A DNA stretch of 64,000 nt, from contig NZ_JAETWB010000006.1 in assembly GCF_016773205.1 (NCBI RefSeq), positions 186,001 through 250,000 of the forward strand. Reading direction: 5' to 3'. Both the position numbers and the translations under genes were made by a program. Every line of letters starts with the position of its first letter. The first letter of the stretch is position 1. The stretch comes from Belnapia arida (GTDB taxonomy: Bacteria > Pseudomonadota > Alphaproteobacteria > Acetobacterales > Acetobacteraceae). The notes beneath the pieces are model-generated. The model was not told the origin of the DNA. It worked only from the letters and a program-made list of their open reading frames with translations, and ran no database searches. Shown here in pieces: positions 27,311 to 34,621 of this stretch.

Positions 27311-28243
27311 CTACTTGCCCCAGCGCAGCGCCATCGCGTCGCAGCGCCGGGCGAGTTCGACGAGCCCGGCCCGCGTTGCCGGATGCAGCGGCGCCAGCGG
27401 CGCGCGGGGGGCGTCGCAGGCAATGATGCCGCCCTCCTTCATCAGCGCCTTGGCGGCCAGCAGGCCGCATTGCCGGTTCTCGTAATTGATGAGCGGCAGC
27501 CAGCGTTGGTAGGCGGCCGCCGCCTCCTCCCGTTTGCCGGCGAACCAGGCATCGGTGACCTGGCGGATGCCGTCCGGATAGCCGCCGCCGGTCATGGAGC
27601 CGGTCGCGCCCGCCTCCAGGTCGGCCATCAGGGTGATCGCCTCCTCGCCGTCCCACGGCCCCTCGATCGCCGCCCCGCCGAGGGCGATCAGCTCGCGCAG
27701 CTTGGCAGCGGCGAAGGGCACCTCGATCTTGAAATAGGCGACATGCTCGATCTCCCGCGCCATGCGGGCGAGGAAGGGCGCCGAGAGCGGCGTGCCGGCG
27801 ACGGGCGCGTCTTGGATCATGATCGGAATGCCGATCGCATCCGAGACGGTCTGGTAGAAGGCGTGGATCGCCGCCTCGGGGAAGCGGATGCTGGCGCCGT
27901 GGTAGGGCGGCATCACCATCACCATCGCCGCCCCCGCCTCCTGCGAGCGGCGGGAGCGCTCGGCGCAGATGCGTGGCGAGGTATGCGTCGTCGTCACGAT
28001 CACCGGTACGCGGCCGGCGATATGCTCGATCATGAGGGGCGTCAGCCGCTCCCGCTCCTCATCAGCGAGGAGGAATTGTTCGGAGAAATTGGCGAGGATG
28101 GCGAGGCCCTCGGATCCGGCCTCGATCATGAAGTCGATGCAGCGCTTCTGCCCCTCGATGTCGAGAGCGCCGCGCTCGTCGAAGATGGTCGGGACGACGG
28201 GGAAGACGCCACGGTAGCGGGGCGTCGGCGTGGTCTGGCTCAT
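27311..28243 (-). CDS. DapA-family dehydratase, L-2-keto-3-deoxyarabonate dehydratase-like
   Basis: 310-aa class I (Schiff-base) TIM-barrel enzyme. Lys172 in AYFKIEVP and Tyr114 in MPPYHGAS are the catalytic pair. The segments RGVFPVVPTIF, ILANFSEQF, VIVTTTHTSPRICAERS, MIQDAPVAGTPLSAPFLARM and IEGPWDGEEAITLMADL resemble, from memory, the Azospirillum brasilense enzyme that dehydrates L-2-keto-3-deoxyarabonate to 2-ketoglutarate semialdehyde. Other DapA-like aldolases are possible. No further arabinose genes are adjacent; a RidA protein gene lies immediately upstream on the same strand. Confidence 0.85.
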   Translation of the reverse strand: MSQTTPTPRYRGVFPVVPTIFDERGALDIEGQKRCIDFMIEAGSEGLAILANFSEQFLLADEERERLTPLMIEHIAGRVPVIVTTTHTSPRICAERSRRSQEAGAAMVMVMPPYHGASIRFPEAAIHAFYQTVSDAIGIPIMIQDAPVAGTPLSAPFLARMAREIEHVAYFKIEVPFAAAKLRELIALGGAAIEGPWDGEEAITLMADLEAGATGSMTGGGYPDGIRQVTDAWFAGKREEAAAAYQRWLPLINYENRQCGLLAAKALMKEGGIIACDAPRAPLAPLHPATRAGLVELARRCDAMALRWGK

Positions 28244-28292
28244 GCGCGTCTCCTGCCTTTGCCGGGAAGGAGGCGACGCACGGGTCCTCGCG

Positions 28293-28757
28293 TCAAGCCA
28301 GCTCGAAAATCCCCTCGACCTCGACGGCGGCATCGCCCGGCAGGGAGGGCACGCCGATGGTCGTGCGCGCATGCCGTCCGGCATCGCCGAAGACCTCGAC
28401 GGCAAGGTCGGAGGCGCCGTTCATCACCACCGCATGCTGGGTGAAGTCCGGACCGGCGGCGATGAAGCCGCCGAGCCGGAGCACCCGCGCGACGCGGTCG
28501 AGGTCGCCCGCCGCCGCCTTCAGCTGCGCCAGCAGGTTGACGAAGCAGAGCTTGGCCGCGGCCACGCCATCCTCCATCGAGACGGCCGTGCCGACCTTGC
28601 CGGTGAAGGCGATCTTGCCCTCCCTCAGCGGGATCTGGCCGGAGACGACGACGAGCTTCCCGCTGACGCTGAAGGGCACGTAATTGGCGATGGGCGCCGC
28701 CGGGGTCGGCAGGGCGATGCCGAGTTCGGCGAGGCGGGCCTCGATGCGTCCGGCCAT
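28293..28757 (-). CDS. RidA-family (YjgF/YER057c) protein
   Basis: 154 aa. The RidA fold is recognisable: N-terminal PTPAAPIANYVPFSVSGKLVVVSGQ, central LCFVNLLAQLKAAAGDLDRVARVLRL, and C-terminal GRHARTTIGVPSLPGDAAVEVEGIF. Canonical RidA deaminates reactive enamine/imine intermediates from PLP enzymes and uses an Arg near the C-terminus (Arg105 in E. coli); here an Arg lies in GRHARTTIG. The length exceeds canonical RidA by about 25 residues, as in the YjgH-like subgroup. A near-perfect ribosome site (AAGGAGACC) precedes ATG 28757. It lies 49 bp upstream of the dehydratase gene on the same strand. Confidence 0.92.
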   Translation of the reverse strand: MAGRIEARLAELGIALPTPAAPIANYVPFSVSGKLVVVSGQIPLREGKIAFTGKVGTAVSMEDGVAAAKLCFVNLLAQLKAAAGDLDRVARVLRLGGFIAAGPDFTQHAVVMNGASDLAVEVFGDAGRHARTTIGVPSLPGDAAVEVEGIFELA

Positions 28758-28767
28758 GATGGTCTCC

Positions 28768-30324
28768 TTATCCAACGAGCCTGAGCGTGCGCCGCCGCCC
28801 CCGCGGGCTTGCAGCGGCGGCCTCACGCCCCGGCGCCGGCTGCGGCGGCAGGTCGAGCGGCAGCAGCGGCGCCTGCTGCGCGGCGGTGCCGGGCGAGTCC
28901 GGCAGGCAATCCTCCTCGGAGGGCTGCGGCAGGTCGCGCCGGCCGAGATAGTCGAGTGCCAGCCGGCGGAAGGCCCAGTCGAGCACCGAGGTCGCGCGCG
29001 GAATGGCCGGGTCGCCCTCCACGAGCCCGGCCGGGCCGAAACGGGTATAGGCGAAGGCCTCCACATAGTCGGCCAGCGGCACGCCATTCTGCAGCCCGAG
29101 CGAGACGGACTGGGCGAAGCCGTCCATCAGGCTGCGATAGGCTGCGCCCTCCTTGGACAGGGTGAAGGCAATCTCCAGCAGCTTGCCGGCGGCATCCTCC
29201 GCCGTCCGCAGCGCCACCCTGTGGCCGCCGACGGTGACATGCAGCGTCGTCCCGGCATGGCGGCGGAGCATGGGCTGCGGCTTCGGCACCGCTTGGGCGG
29301 GGGCGGGCAGCGCGACGGGGGCCGGCGGGACGGCGTGAAGGAACGGCGCCACCGCCTCCCGCATCGCCGCGCGGGCCCGCTCGGGCACCGAGGCAAGCAG
29401 GGCGCCGGCGCGGGCGGCGTGGTCGCGGGCGATGAGGAGGGCGGCGCGGGTCGGCACCTCCGCCAACTCGCCGCCTTCGGTCAGCACGGCGCGGGTGGAG
29501 CCGGCGGCGGGAGCGATGCCGCCCGTCTCGGCTCCGAGCAGCGCCTCCACCGCATCGGGCAGGGCGAGCGCCAGCAGCCCCTGGTGCCGGAGCCCAGGCG
29601 AGGTGGCTGCAGCATCGAGCGCGGCGCGGGCCGCGGCGGCGAGGCCGGGCACCGGAGTCTCGGCAGGCGGCGCCGGCCAGAGCAGGGCGACCGGCTCCCG
29701 CGCCCCGAGCCGGGCGGCAATGCGGCCCGACTCGGCTTCCGCAGCGCCGCGGGTGAGGGCCGCGATGGCGCCGGCGGTAGCGCGGGCCTCCTTGCTGTCA
29801 TAGGCGAGGCCGAGCGCCGCCAGCAGCCCGGCGAGGTCGGCGAAGCCGAGTCGCAGCCGGCTGGCCTTCGCTCCGCCGAGCGCGTCCAGCGCCCGGACAC
29901 CGAGCGCGCAGGCCTCGGCATAGCCCTCGAGGTCGAAGCCGCCTCCAGGCTCAAGGAAAGCCGGCAGGTTGAGCACGAAGCGCGGATCCGCCTTGCTCCC
30001 CTCGCCGCGCCAGACCTCGGCGCCGGGCGCGCCGCGCCGTGCCAGCAGGAGGCCGCGCAGTTCCTCGGCGAGGCGGGCGGCGCCGGCGGCGTCGACGATG
30101 CCGGATTTCTGCCCGGTGCGGGTGACGCGGGCGATCCAGCCTTCGGCGAGGCGCGGCAGGGCGACCGGCCCCTGCCCTGGGGCAAGGGCGGCAAGCGCCG
30201 CGGCGGCTTCCGCATCCCAGCCGAGCGGCAGGGCGACGGCGCGCGGCGGCGCATCGGGGTCGGCCGCGGCGCGGGCCCGGCGCAGGGCGACCTCTTCCCA
30301 CAGGGTTCCGGTGATCAGTGCCAT
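28768..30324 (-). CDS. NrdJ-derived pseudoenzyme with TSCPD domain
   Basis: 518 aa. Residues about 118-210 follow the fold landmarks of B12-dependent ribonucleotide reductase (VLNLPAFLEPG...GVRALDAL; LRLGFADLAGLLAALGLAYD), and 246-272 (LRHQGLLALALPDAVEALLG) occupies the place of the loop that reads approximately YRNAQATVIAPTGTIG in NrdJ. Residues 360-466 are a good TSCPD domain (LSKEGAAYRSLMDGFAQSVS, GLQNGVPLADYVEAFAYTRF). The catalytic machinery is missing: only two Cys in the whole protein (139 and 473), no NPCGE-type loop and no N-terminal ATP-cone. It is therefore probably a non-catalytic paralogue, role unknown. The stop lies 10 bp upstream of the ridA-like start. Confidence 0.78.
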   Translation of the reverse strand: MALITGTLWEEVALRRARAAADPDAPPRAVALPLGWDAEAAAALAALAPGQGPVALPRLAEGWIARVTRTGQKSGIVDAAGAARLAEELRGLLLARRGAPGAEVWRGEGSKADPRFVLNLPAFLEPGGGFDLEGYAEACALGVRALDALGGAKASRLRLGFADLAGLLAALGLAYDSKEARATAGAIAALTRGAAEAESGRIAARLGAREPVALLWPAPPAETPVPGLAAAARAALDAAATSPGLRHQGLLALALPDAVEALLGAETGGIAPAAGSTRAVLTEGGELAEVPTRAALLIARDHAARAGALLASVPERARAAMREAVAPFLHAVPPAPVALPAPAQAVPKPQPMLRRHAGTTLHVTVGGHRVALRTAEDAAGKLLEIAFTLSKEGAAYRSLMDGFAQSVSLGLQNGVPLADYVEAFAYTRFGPAGLVEGDPAIPRATSVLDWAFRRLALDYLGRRDLPQPSEEDCLPDSPGTAAQQAPLLPLDLPPQPAPGREAAAASPRGRRRTLRLVG

Positions 30325-30518
30325 GGCGTGATGCTAGGGCGCCTCGCGCCGGGCGGGAAGCCGTATCTGGTGCTGAAGGGGCCCCGGTGACGCAACATCC
30401 TGTGGATAGCTGCGCCTGCCCGCCTGCCTTTGCGCCGCAGCAGGGCTTGTGCGATTGTCCGCCCGCGATCCCGCCCCCATGTGCTGGGTGGCCATCCCCC
30501 AGGAGCTTTCCCGGCCCC

Positions 30519-30875
30519 ATGCCTGTCCTGCTGCGCCTCCATTCCGCTCTCTTCGGCCGCAAGGTCGGGACCGATCGCTTCGGCAATGTGTATTTCGAGA
30601 GCAAGTCGAAGCAGCCCATCTACAATCGCACCCGGCGTTGGGCGATCTTCGCCAAGGGCGGCGACCCGACCGTGGTGCCGCCGGAATGGCATGCCTGGCT
30701 GCACCACACCACCGAGGCCCCGCTGCCCGAAGCGAAGCGCTACCCCTGGCAGAAGGAGCATCTGCCGAACCTCACCGGCACGGCGCATTCCTACCGTCCT
30801 GCCGGGCACGACTATGTCGGCGGTGCGCGCCCGGTCACAACCGGCGACTACGAAGCCTGGACGCCGGGTTCGTAA
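30519..30875 (+). CDS. NADH:ubiquinone oxidoreductase accessory subunit, NDUFA12 family
   Basis: 118 aa homologue of the mitochondrial 17.2-kDa complex I subunit (B17.2/NDUFA12), found in bacteria mainly in alphaproteobacteria. Recognisable segments are KVGTDRFGNVYFESK, RRWAIFAKGGDPTVVPPEWHAWLHHTT, and PYLPNLTGT-like KEHLPNLTGTAHSYRP. It is a peripheral-arm accessory protein of complex I. The ATG at 30519 is preceded by CAGGAG. It is followed after 3 bp by mlaD, a neighbourhood common in alphaproteobacteria. Confidence 0.93.
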   Translation: MPVLLRLHSALFGRKVGTDRFGNVYFESKSKQPIYNRTRRWAIFAKGGDPTVVPPEWHAWLHHTTEAPLPEAKRYPWQKEHLPNLTGTAHSYRPAGHDYVGGARPVTTGDYEAWTPGS

Positions 30876-30878
30876 GGC

Positions 30879-31400
30879 ATGAAGGGACGCAGCCTCGCCG
30901 AGGTCGCCACCGGCGGCATCGTGCTCCTGATCGCCGCCGTCTTCCTGGCCTATGCGGTGCTGCATAGCGGCCGGGGCAGCGCCAGTGCCGATGGCATGTC
31001 GCTGACTGCACGTTTCGACAAGATCGATGGCCTCTCGAACGGCGCCGATGTCCGCATCGCCGGCGTCAAGGTGGGGAGCGTGACCGACAGCCGGATCGAC
31101 CCGCAGAGCTTCAGCGCGGTGCTGACCATGCGCGTGGACCGCAGCCTCCGCCTGCCGGATGATACCTCGGCCGAGATCACTTCGGAGGGGCTGCTCGGCG
31201 GCAAGTATGTCTCGCTGGTGCCGGGAGGCAGCGACAAGCTGCTCGCCGATGGGTCGCGCATCACCGAGACGCAGGGCTCGGTCAGCCTGGAATCCCTGCT
31301 TGGGCGCTTCATTTTCTCGGTGACGCAGATGAACAGCCAGAACCAGCAGAGCCAGGAAGGCGGCCAGCCCCAGGGCGGGACCACCGCTCCCACGCGGTGA
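30879..31400 (+). CDS. mlaD: MlaD-type MCE-domain lipid transport protein
   Basis: 173 aa: a single N-terminal TM (VATGGIVLLIAAVFLAYAVL) followed by an MCE domain (SLTARFDKIDGLSNGADVRIAGVKVGSV at about 40-70, TSEGLLGGKYVSLVPGG at about 104-120) and a Gln/Ser-rich tail. MlaD forms a hexameric periplasmic ring in the MlaFEDB ABC complex that keeps outer-membrane lipid asymmetry. The ATPase and permease genes are not adjacent here. Its stop overlaps the GTG of the next small gene (GTGA). Confidence 0.92.
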   Translation: MKGRSLAEVATGGIVLLIAAVFLAYAVLHSGRGSASADGMSLTARFDKIDGLSNGADVRIAGVKVGSVTDSRIDPQSFSAVLTMRVDRSLRLPDDTSAEITSEGLLGGKYVSLVPGGSDKLLADGSRITETQGSVSLESLLGRFIFSVTQMNSQNQQSQEGGQPQGGTTAPTR

Positions 31401-31615
31401 GCCTCGCCCCGCCAGAGACCTGGCCGGGCGCCGATGGCAGCCCGATCTCCTGCCGGGAGAAGCTGAAGGTCCTCGCCGAGAACCATGAGGAACTCGCCCA
31501 GGTCATGCGCGACGCCTTCGAGGATGCCGTGCTGATGGGCGTCGACGAGGCGGCACTGCGGCGGATGCTGAGCGACATGGTCGCGGCACTCCCGAGTCCG
31601 AAGCGGAAGCCATGA
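31397..31615 (+). CDS. Small conserved-looking protein, unknown
   Basis: 72 aa, acidic and helical (EKLKVLAENHEELAQVMRDAFEDAVLMGVDEAALRRML), no TM or signal peptide. The start GTG overlaps the mlaD stop and its own stop overlaps the ATG of the DUF2155 gene, so it is embedded in a three-gene coupled unit; that makes it very likely real despite its size. I do not recognise a family. A regulatory or adaptor role for the Mla protein is only a guess. Confidence 0.72.
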   Translation: MSLAPPETWPGADGSPISCREKLKVLAENHEELAQVMRDAFEDAVLMGVDEAALRRMLSDMVAALPSPKRKP

Positions 31616-31974
31616 TGCGGCTCGCCGCCCTCGCCCTGTTGCTGCCCATGGCCGCCATGGCGCAGTCGCAGGACTGGCTGCCGAAGGGGCAGGCCGAACT
31701 CCAGCTCCTCGACAAGGTAACGGCCCGCGTCTCCGTCCTCCGCGCGCCGGTGGGGCAGGCGACGCAGTTCGGGACGCTCACCGTCAAGGTCGCCGCCTGC
31801 AATGCCCGCCCGCCCGACGAGGTGCCGGATGCCGCCGCCTTCCTCGAGGTGAGCGACAGCCGCCGGGCGGCCGGCTTCCAGGAGGTGTTCCGCGGCTGGA
31901 TGTTCGCCAATGCGCCGGGCGTCAGCATGCTGGAGCACCCGGTCTATGACCTCCGGGTCCTCGATTGCAAATAG
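31612..31974 (+). CDS. DUF2155 secreted/periplasmic protein
   Basis: 120 aa with a Sec signal (MMRLAALALLLPMAAMAQ) and the DUF2155 core: LQLLDKVTARVSVLRAPVGQATQFGTL, KVAACNARPPDE and FRGWMFANAPGVSMLEHPVYDLRVLDC. Two conserved Cys, one in VAACN and one near the C-terminus, could form a disulfide. The family is alphaproteobacterial, function unknown. It is often found near complex I accessory and lipid genes, as here. Start 31612 overlaps the previous stop (ATGA). Confidence 0.9.
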   Translation: MMRLAALALLLPMAAMAQSQDWLPKGQAELQLLDKVTARVSVLRAPVGQATQFGTLTVKVAACNARPPDEVPDAAAFLEVSDSRRAAGFQEVFRGWMFANAPGVSMLEHPVYDLRVLDCK

Positions 31975-32026
31975 CCCCGTCCGACCATTGGGACGGTCAG
32001 CGCTTCCACAACGTCCATGACCGGAC

Positions 32027-32932
32027 GTGAAGAGTTTCCGCGACGTCCTCCGCTGGCGGCGCGAGAGCACACCGGTGCCCTGGCCTCGTCGGATCGAGGA
32101 TGCGCCGCAGCCCCCGCCGCCGCGGCTGCCGGAGGGGCGGATCGGCGCGACCTTCATCGGCCATGCCTCCTTCCTCGTCCAGCTCGGCGGGCGCTGCGTG
32201 CTGGTCGACCCGGTCTGGTCGGAGCGGTCGAGCCCCCTTGCCTTCGCCGGGCCGAAGCGCGTGCGGGCGCCGGGGCAGGCGCTGGAGGCACTGCCAGGCT
32301 GCGACCTGCTGCTGGTCAGCCATAACCACTACGACCATCTCGACCTGCCGACGCTGCGGCAGGTGCGCCGACATTGGGCGCCGCCGGCGGTCACCGGCCT
32401 CGCCAATGCGCGGCACCTGGCGAAGGCCGGCATCCGCGGGGCGACGGAGCTGGACTGGTGGCAGTCTACAGAGGTGGCGGGGCTGCGCGTCACCTATGTG
32501 CCGGCGCAGCATTTCTCCGCCCGCACGCTGTTCGACCGCAATATCAGCCTGTGGGGAGGCTTCATCCTCGAGGCCGAAGGGGCGACCGTCTACTTCGCCG
32601 GGGATAGCGGGTGGTGCCCGCATTTCGCGGAGATCGCGGCACGCTTCCCGCGCATCGACCTCGCCCTCATCCCGATCGGGGCCTATGAGCCGCGTTTTTT
32701 CATGCGCACCCAGCACATGGACCCGGGCGAGGCGGTGCGGGCGCATCGGGCGCTCAGGGCGCGGCGAAGCCTGGGGATGCATTTCGGCACCTTCGCCGGG
32801 CTGACCGACGAGGCGATCGAAGGGCCGGAGGCCTGGCTCGCCGAGGCCCGCGCGGCGGCGGGGGTGGCGGCGGAGGAGTTCGGCACCCTGCCCTTCGGCG
32901 GCAGCCTCGACCTGCCCGAAGTCCGCCCGTAG
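32027..32932 (+). CDS. MBL-fold metallo-hydrolase (UlaG/NAPE-PLD-like)
   Basis: 301 aa. The metallo-beta-lactamase metal motif is visible as SHNHYDHLD at about 103-111 (HxHxDH variant), with later His and Asp ligands in PAQHFS and YFAGDSGW. The N-terminus FRDVLRWRRESTPVPWPRRIED and the pattern WVGHASFLVQ-like (here FIGHASFLVQLGG) place it near N-acyl-phosphatidylethanolamine phospholipase D and UlaG-type hydrolases. It is likely a cytoplasmic or inner-face phosphodiesterase or lactonase. GTG start at 32027; no strong alternative. Not overlapping the upstream gene (52-bp gap). Confidence 0.9.
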   Translation: MKSFRDVLRWRRESTPVPWPRRIEDAPQPPPPRLPEGRIGATFIGHASFLVQLGGRCVLVDPVWSERSSPLAFAGPKRVRAPGQALEALPGCDLLLVSHNHYDHLDLPTLRQVRRHWAPPAVTGLANARHLAKAGIRGATELDWWQSTEVAGLRVTYVPAQHFSARTLFDRNISLWGGFILEAEGATVYFAGDSGWCPHFAEIAARFPRIDLALIPIGAYEPRFFMRTQHMDPGEAVRAHRALRARRSLGMHFGTFAGLTDEAIEGPEAWLAEARAAAGVAAEEFGTLPFGGSLDLPEVRP

Positions 32933-33311
32933 CCTTTCCGCCTGCCCTACGAGGAGGCGCTGGTGGGCCGGTTCGACTGCTGGACATCCCTGCCAGGTCC
33001 CAACTTCGGCGGGCGCACTCGCTTCGTTGGGCGGCCGGGCGCGGGACGGTAGCGGCGGCAAGGACGAAGACAGCGATGGCCTGATTGATCGTCGCCAAGG
33101 CCAAGCGGGCATCGGTGTTCATGGTGACCGCCGTCCGCTCGCCGCCTCTACCGTTGTAGCGGGGTTTGACGAACTGTGTCTCGCTTCGGCAGGTGCCAGC
33201 GATGAACCTCTGCGCAAGCTTGGGATGGTTGGGGACCGTATCTCGCGGGCGCCCGTGAGGGCGGGATTTCCGTCGGAAGAACCCGCCCAGGTTTATCAGC
33301 CAGATCGTAGT
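32933..33311. other. Non-coding stretch, left flank of the low-GC islet
   Basis: 379 bases between the metallo-hydrolase and the TupA-like gene. GC drops towards the right. Small open frames exist on both strands (for example a minus-strand one beginning MNTDARLALATINQAIAVFV near 33122) but none has a recognisable domain or a sensible ribosome site. It may contain decayed mobile DNA, but I cannot identify an element or terminal repeats. Confidence 0.4.
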
Positions 33312-34256
33312 TCAGCGTGGGACGATGGCCGTTGAGGAGGCGCTGCGATGGCTGGATGGCAGGGTCCAGTAGTCGCCTATCACCCGGTCTAAGCCGGCGG
33401 GGCTGAAGGGCGAACACGCGTTGCCGTCATAATGGGTGATCTCGCCGAAAAACACCCGGCCACCCACGCAGTACAGATCGACGCGCGCAAAGTCGAACTC
33501 CTCGCCGATCCGCTCCGCCAGACGCAGGGCGTCTTGTGTTTCCGGGGGGAGTACATAGCTGGGATCGGGTTCGTGCGCCTGCCGGACCGACCACGGCTCG
33601 AGCCGTTCGTTATAGCTGTTGGCCCGATGATGGCCATGTCGCCCGATATGGACACGCAACAGCCTGACGCGCCCATGGAAGACGTAAAATTTCAGGTCGG
33701 CTGGGATGCCGCCATCCGCGTCCAGCAACATCTCCTCAGCGAGGAGGCGCGGCGTGAGATCACGGTAGGCCCATTCCCCGGCGGTCTCATAATGATTGCG
33801 ACGCAGCCAGCCATTCGCTTGGGAGACGGCGGTGGGGATGTCGAGCACCGTGCGGTCATGGACGAGCAGGTTCATGTTCCAGCCGTGGCTGCCCTTGAGC
33901 ACGAAACGGTTGGGCAATTTCTCCCACTCGATGTCCTCTGCGCGGCTCCAGATGCCGAGCAGTGGCACGAGCACGTCATTTCCGACGCGATCCGCGACGT
34001 AGCCGCGGGCATTGATCTTGTCCGTCGTCAGCGCCAGCAGCGGATTCCTATCGTGGAGTATCCGCCAACCAAGCTTTTCGTTGAAAGTCGCTGGTTGAGA
34101 AAGATTGGGGTCATATCCCAAAGCGGCACGCATGCGGTAGCGAAGATGTCGCTCCCGCAAAATCGCATCTAAGGCCGGTACATACTGGGCAGCATGCCGT
34201 ACTACATTCCGCAGCGGAGATGACTTTGGTTCGGCGGGATGTGTGGTATCGGACAT
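33312..34256 (-). CDS. ATP-grasp protein, TupA-like (polysaccharide biosynthesis)
   Basis: 314 aa. The pattern is that of the TupA-like ATP-grasp family named after teichuronopeptide synthesis and common in capsule and LPS loci: FNEKLGWRILHDRNPLLALTTDK, FVLKGSHGWNMNLLVHD, RLLAEEMLLDADGGIPADLKFYVFHG and FARVDLYCVGGRVFFGEITHYDG (C-terminal metal/ATP site). It may ligate an amino acid or sugar acid to a glycan. The start 34256 (MSDTTHPAEPKSS) is chosen because the frame upstream looks non-coding. The base composition is clearly lower in GC than its neighbours (37 of 60 bases G or C in 33781-33840), a sign of transfer. Confidence 0.8.
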   Translation of the reverse strand: MSDTTHPAEPKSSPLRNVVRHAAQYVPALDAILRERHLRYRMRAALGYDPNLSQPATFNEKLGWRILHDRNPLLALTTDKINARGYVADRVGNDVLVPLLGIWSRAEDIEWEKLPNRFVLKGSHGWNMNLLVHDRTVLDIPTAVSQANGWLRRNHYETAGEWAYRDLTPRLLAEEMLLDADGGIPADLKFYVFHGRVRLLRVHIGRHGHHRANSYNERLEPWSVRQAHEPDPSYVLPPETQDALRLAERIGEEFDFARVDLYCVGGRVFFGEITHYDGNACSPFSPAGLDRVIGDYWTLPSSHRSASSTAIVPR

Positions 34257-34621
34257 TGTCGGATCTCTCGTAGGCTCACTCGGCTTCCTAACGTGCAGTT
34301 CATCTATGCAACACCATCGCTCACTTTGTTGTGCGACGGCATCTTTAGTAATGTGTTGGGTAGTGCTGGCGGCGGGACAGAGGATGAGCCGATAACCGAC
34401 GAGATACGCAGCGCAGAAGTCATACTCATGATAATGAAGCAGGGAACCAGCCAACCGGTCCTGACCCCCAGAAATTAATCCTCCGTATTTTTTCCTTGCA
34501 TTGATTTGCCGCTATGTATGATGGTTGCGACAGGTATTAACCCGAAATATTCATTTGGGCTTGGCCGGTTTTACTATAATTTAGTAGAATTTTATTACAC
34601 TGAACTGGGTTACCTGCCCCC
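34257..34621. other. AT-rich non-coding stretch upstream of the TupA-like gene
   Basis: 365 bases, the lowest-GC part of the window: by hand count 25 of 60 bases (34501-34560) and 23 of 60 (34561-34620) are G or C. No gene is recognisable. TATAAT at 34574-34579 and TATGAT at 34517-34522 resemble -10 boxes on the plus strand but have no well-placed -35 and no plus-strand gene to serve. The promoter of the TupA-like gene must lie here on the minus strand, not clearly visible. Confidence 0.5.

Noticed and set aside
33027-33417. Short open frames beside the low-GC islet that might be transposase remnants
   Set aside because: No catalytic motif and no terminal inverted repeats could be found; not enough to call an insertion sequence.
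34257-34454. N-terminal extension of the TupA-like gene
   Set aside because: The frame stays open for 66 more codons, but the residues (Cys/His/Tyr mixed) do not look like the family and GC is very low; start at 34256 preferred.
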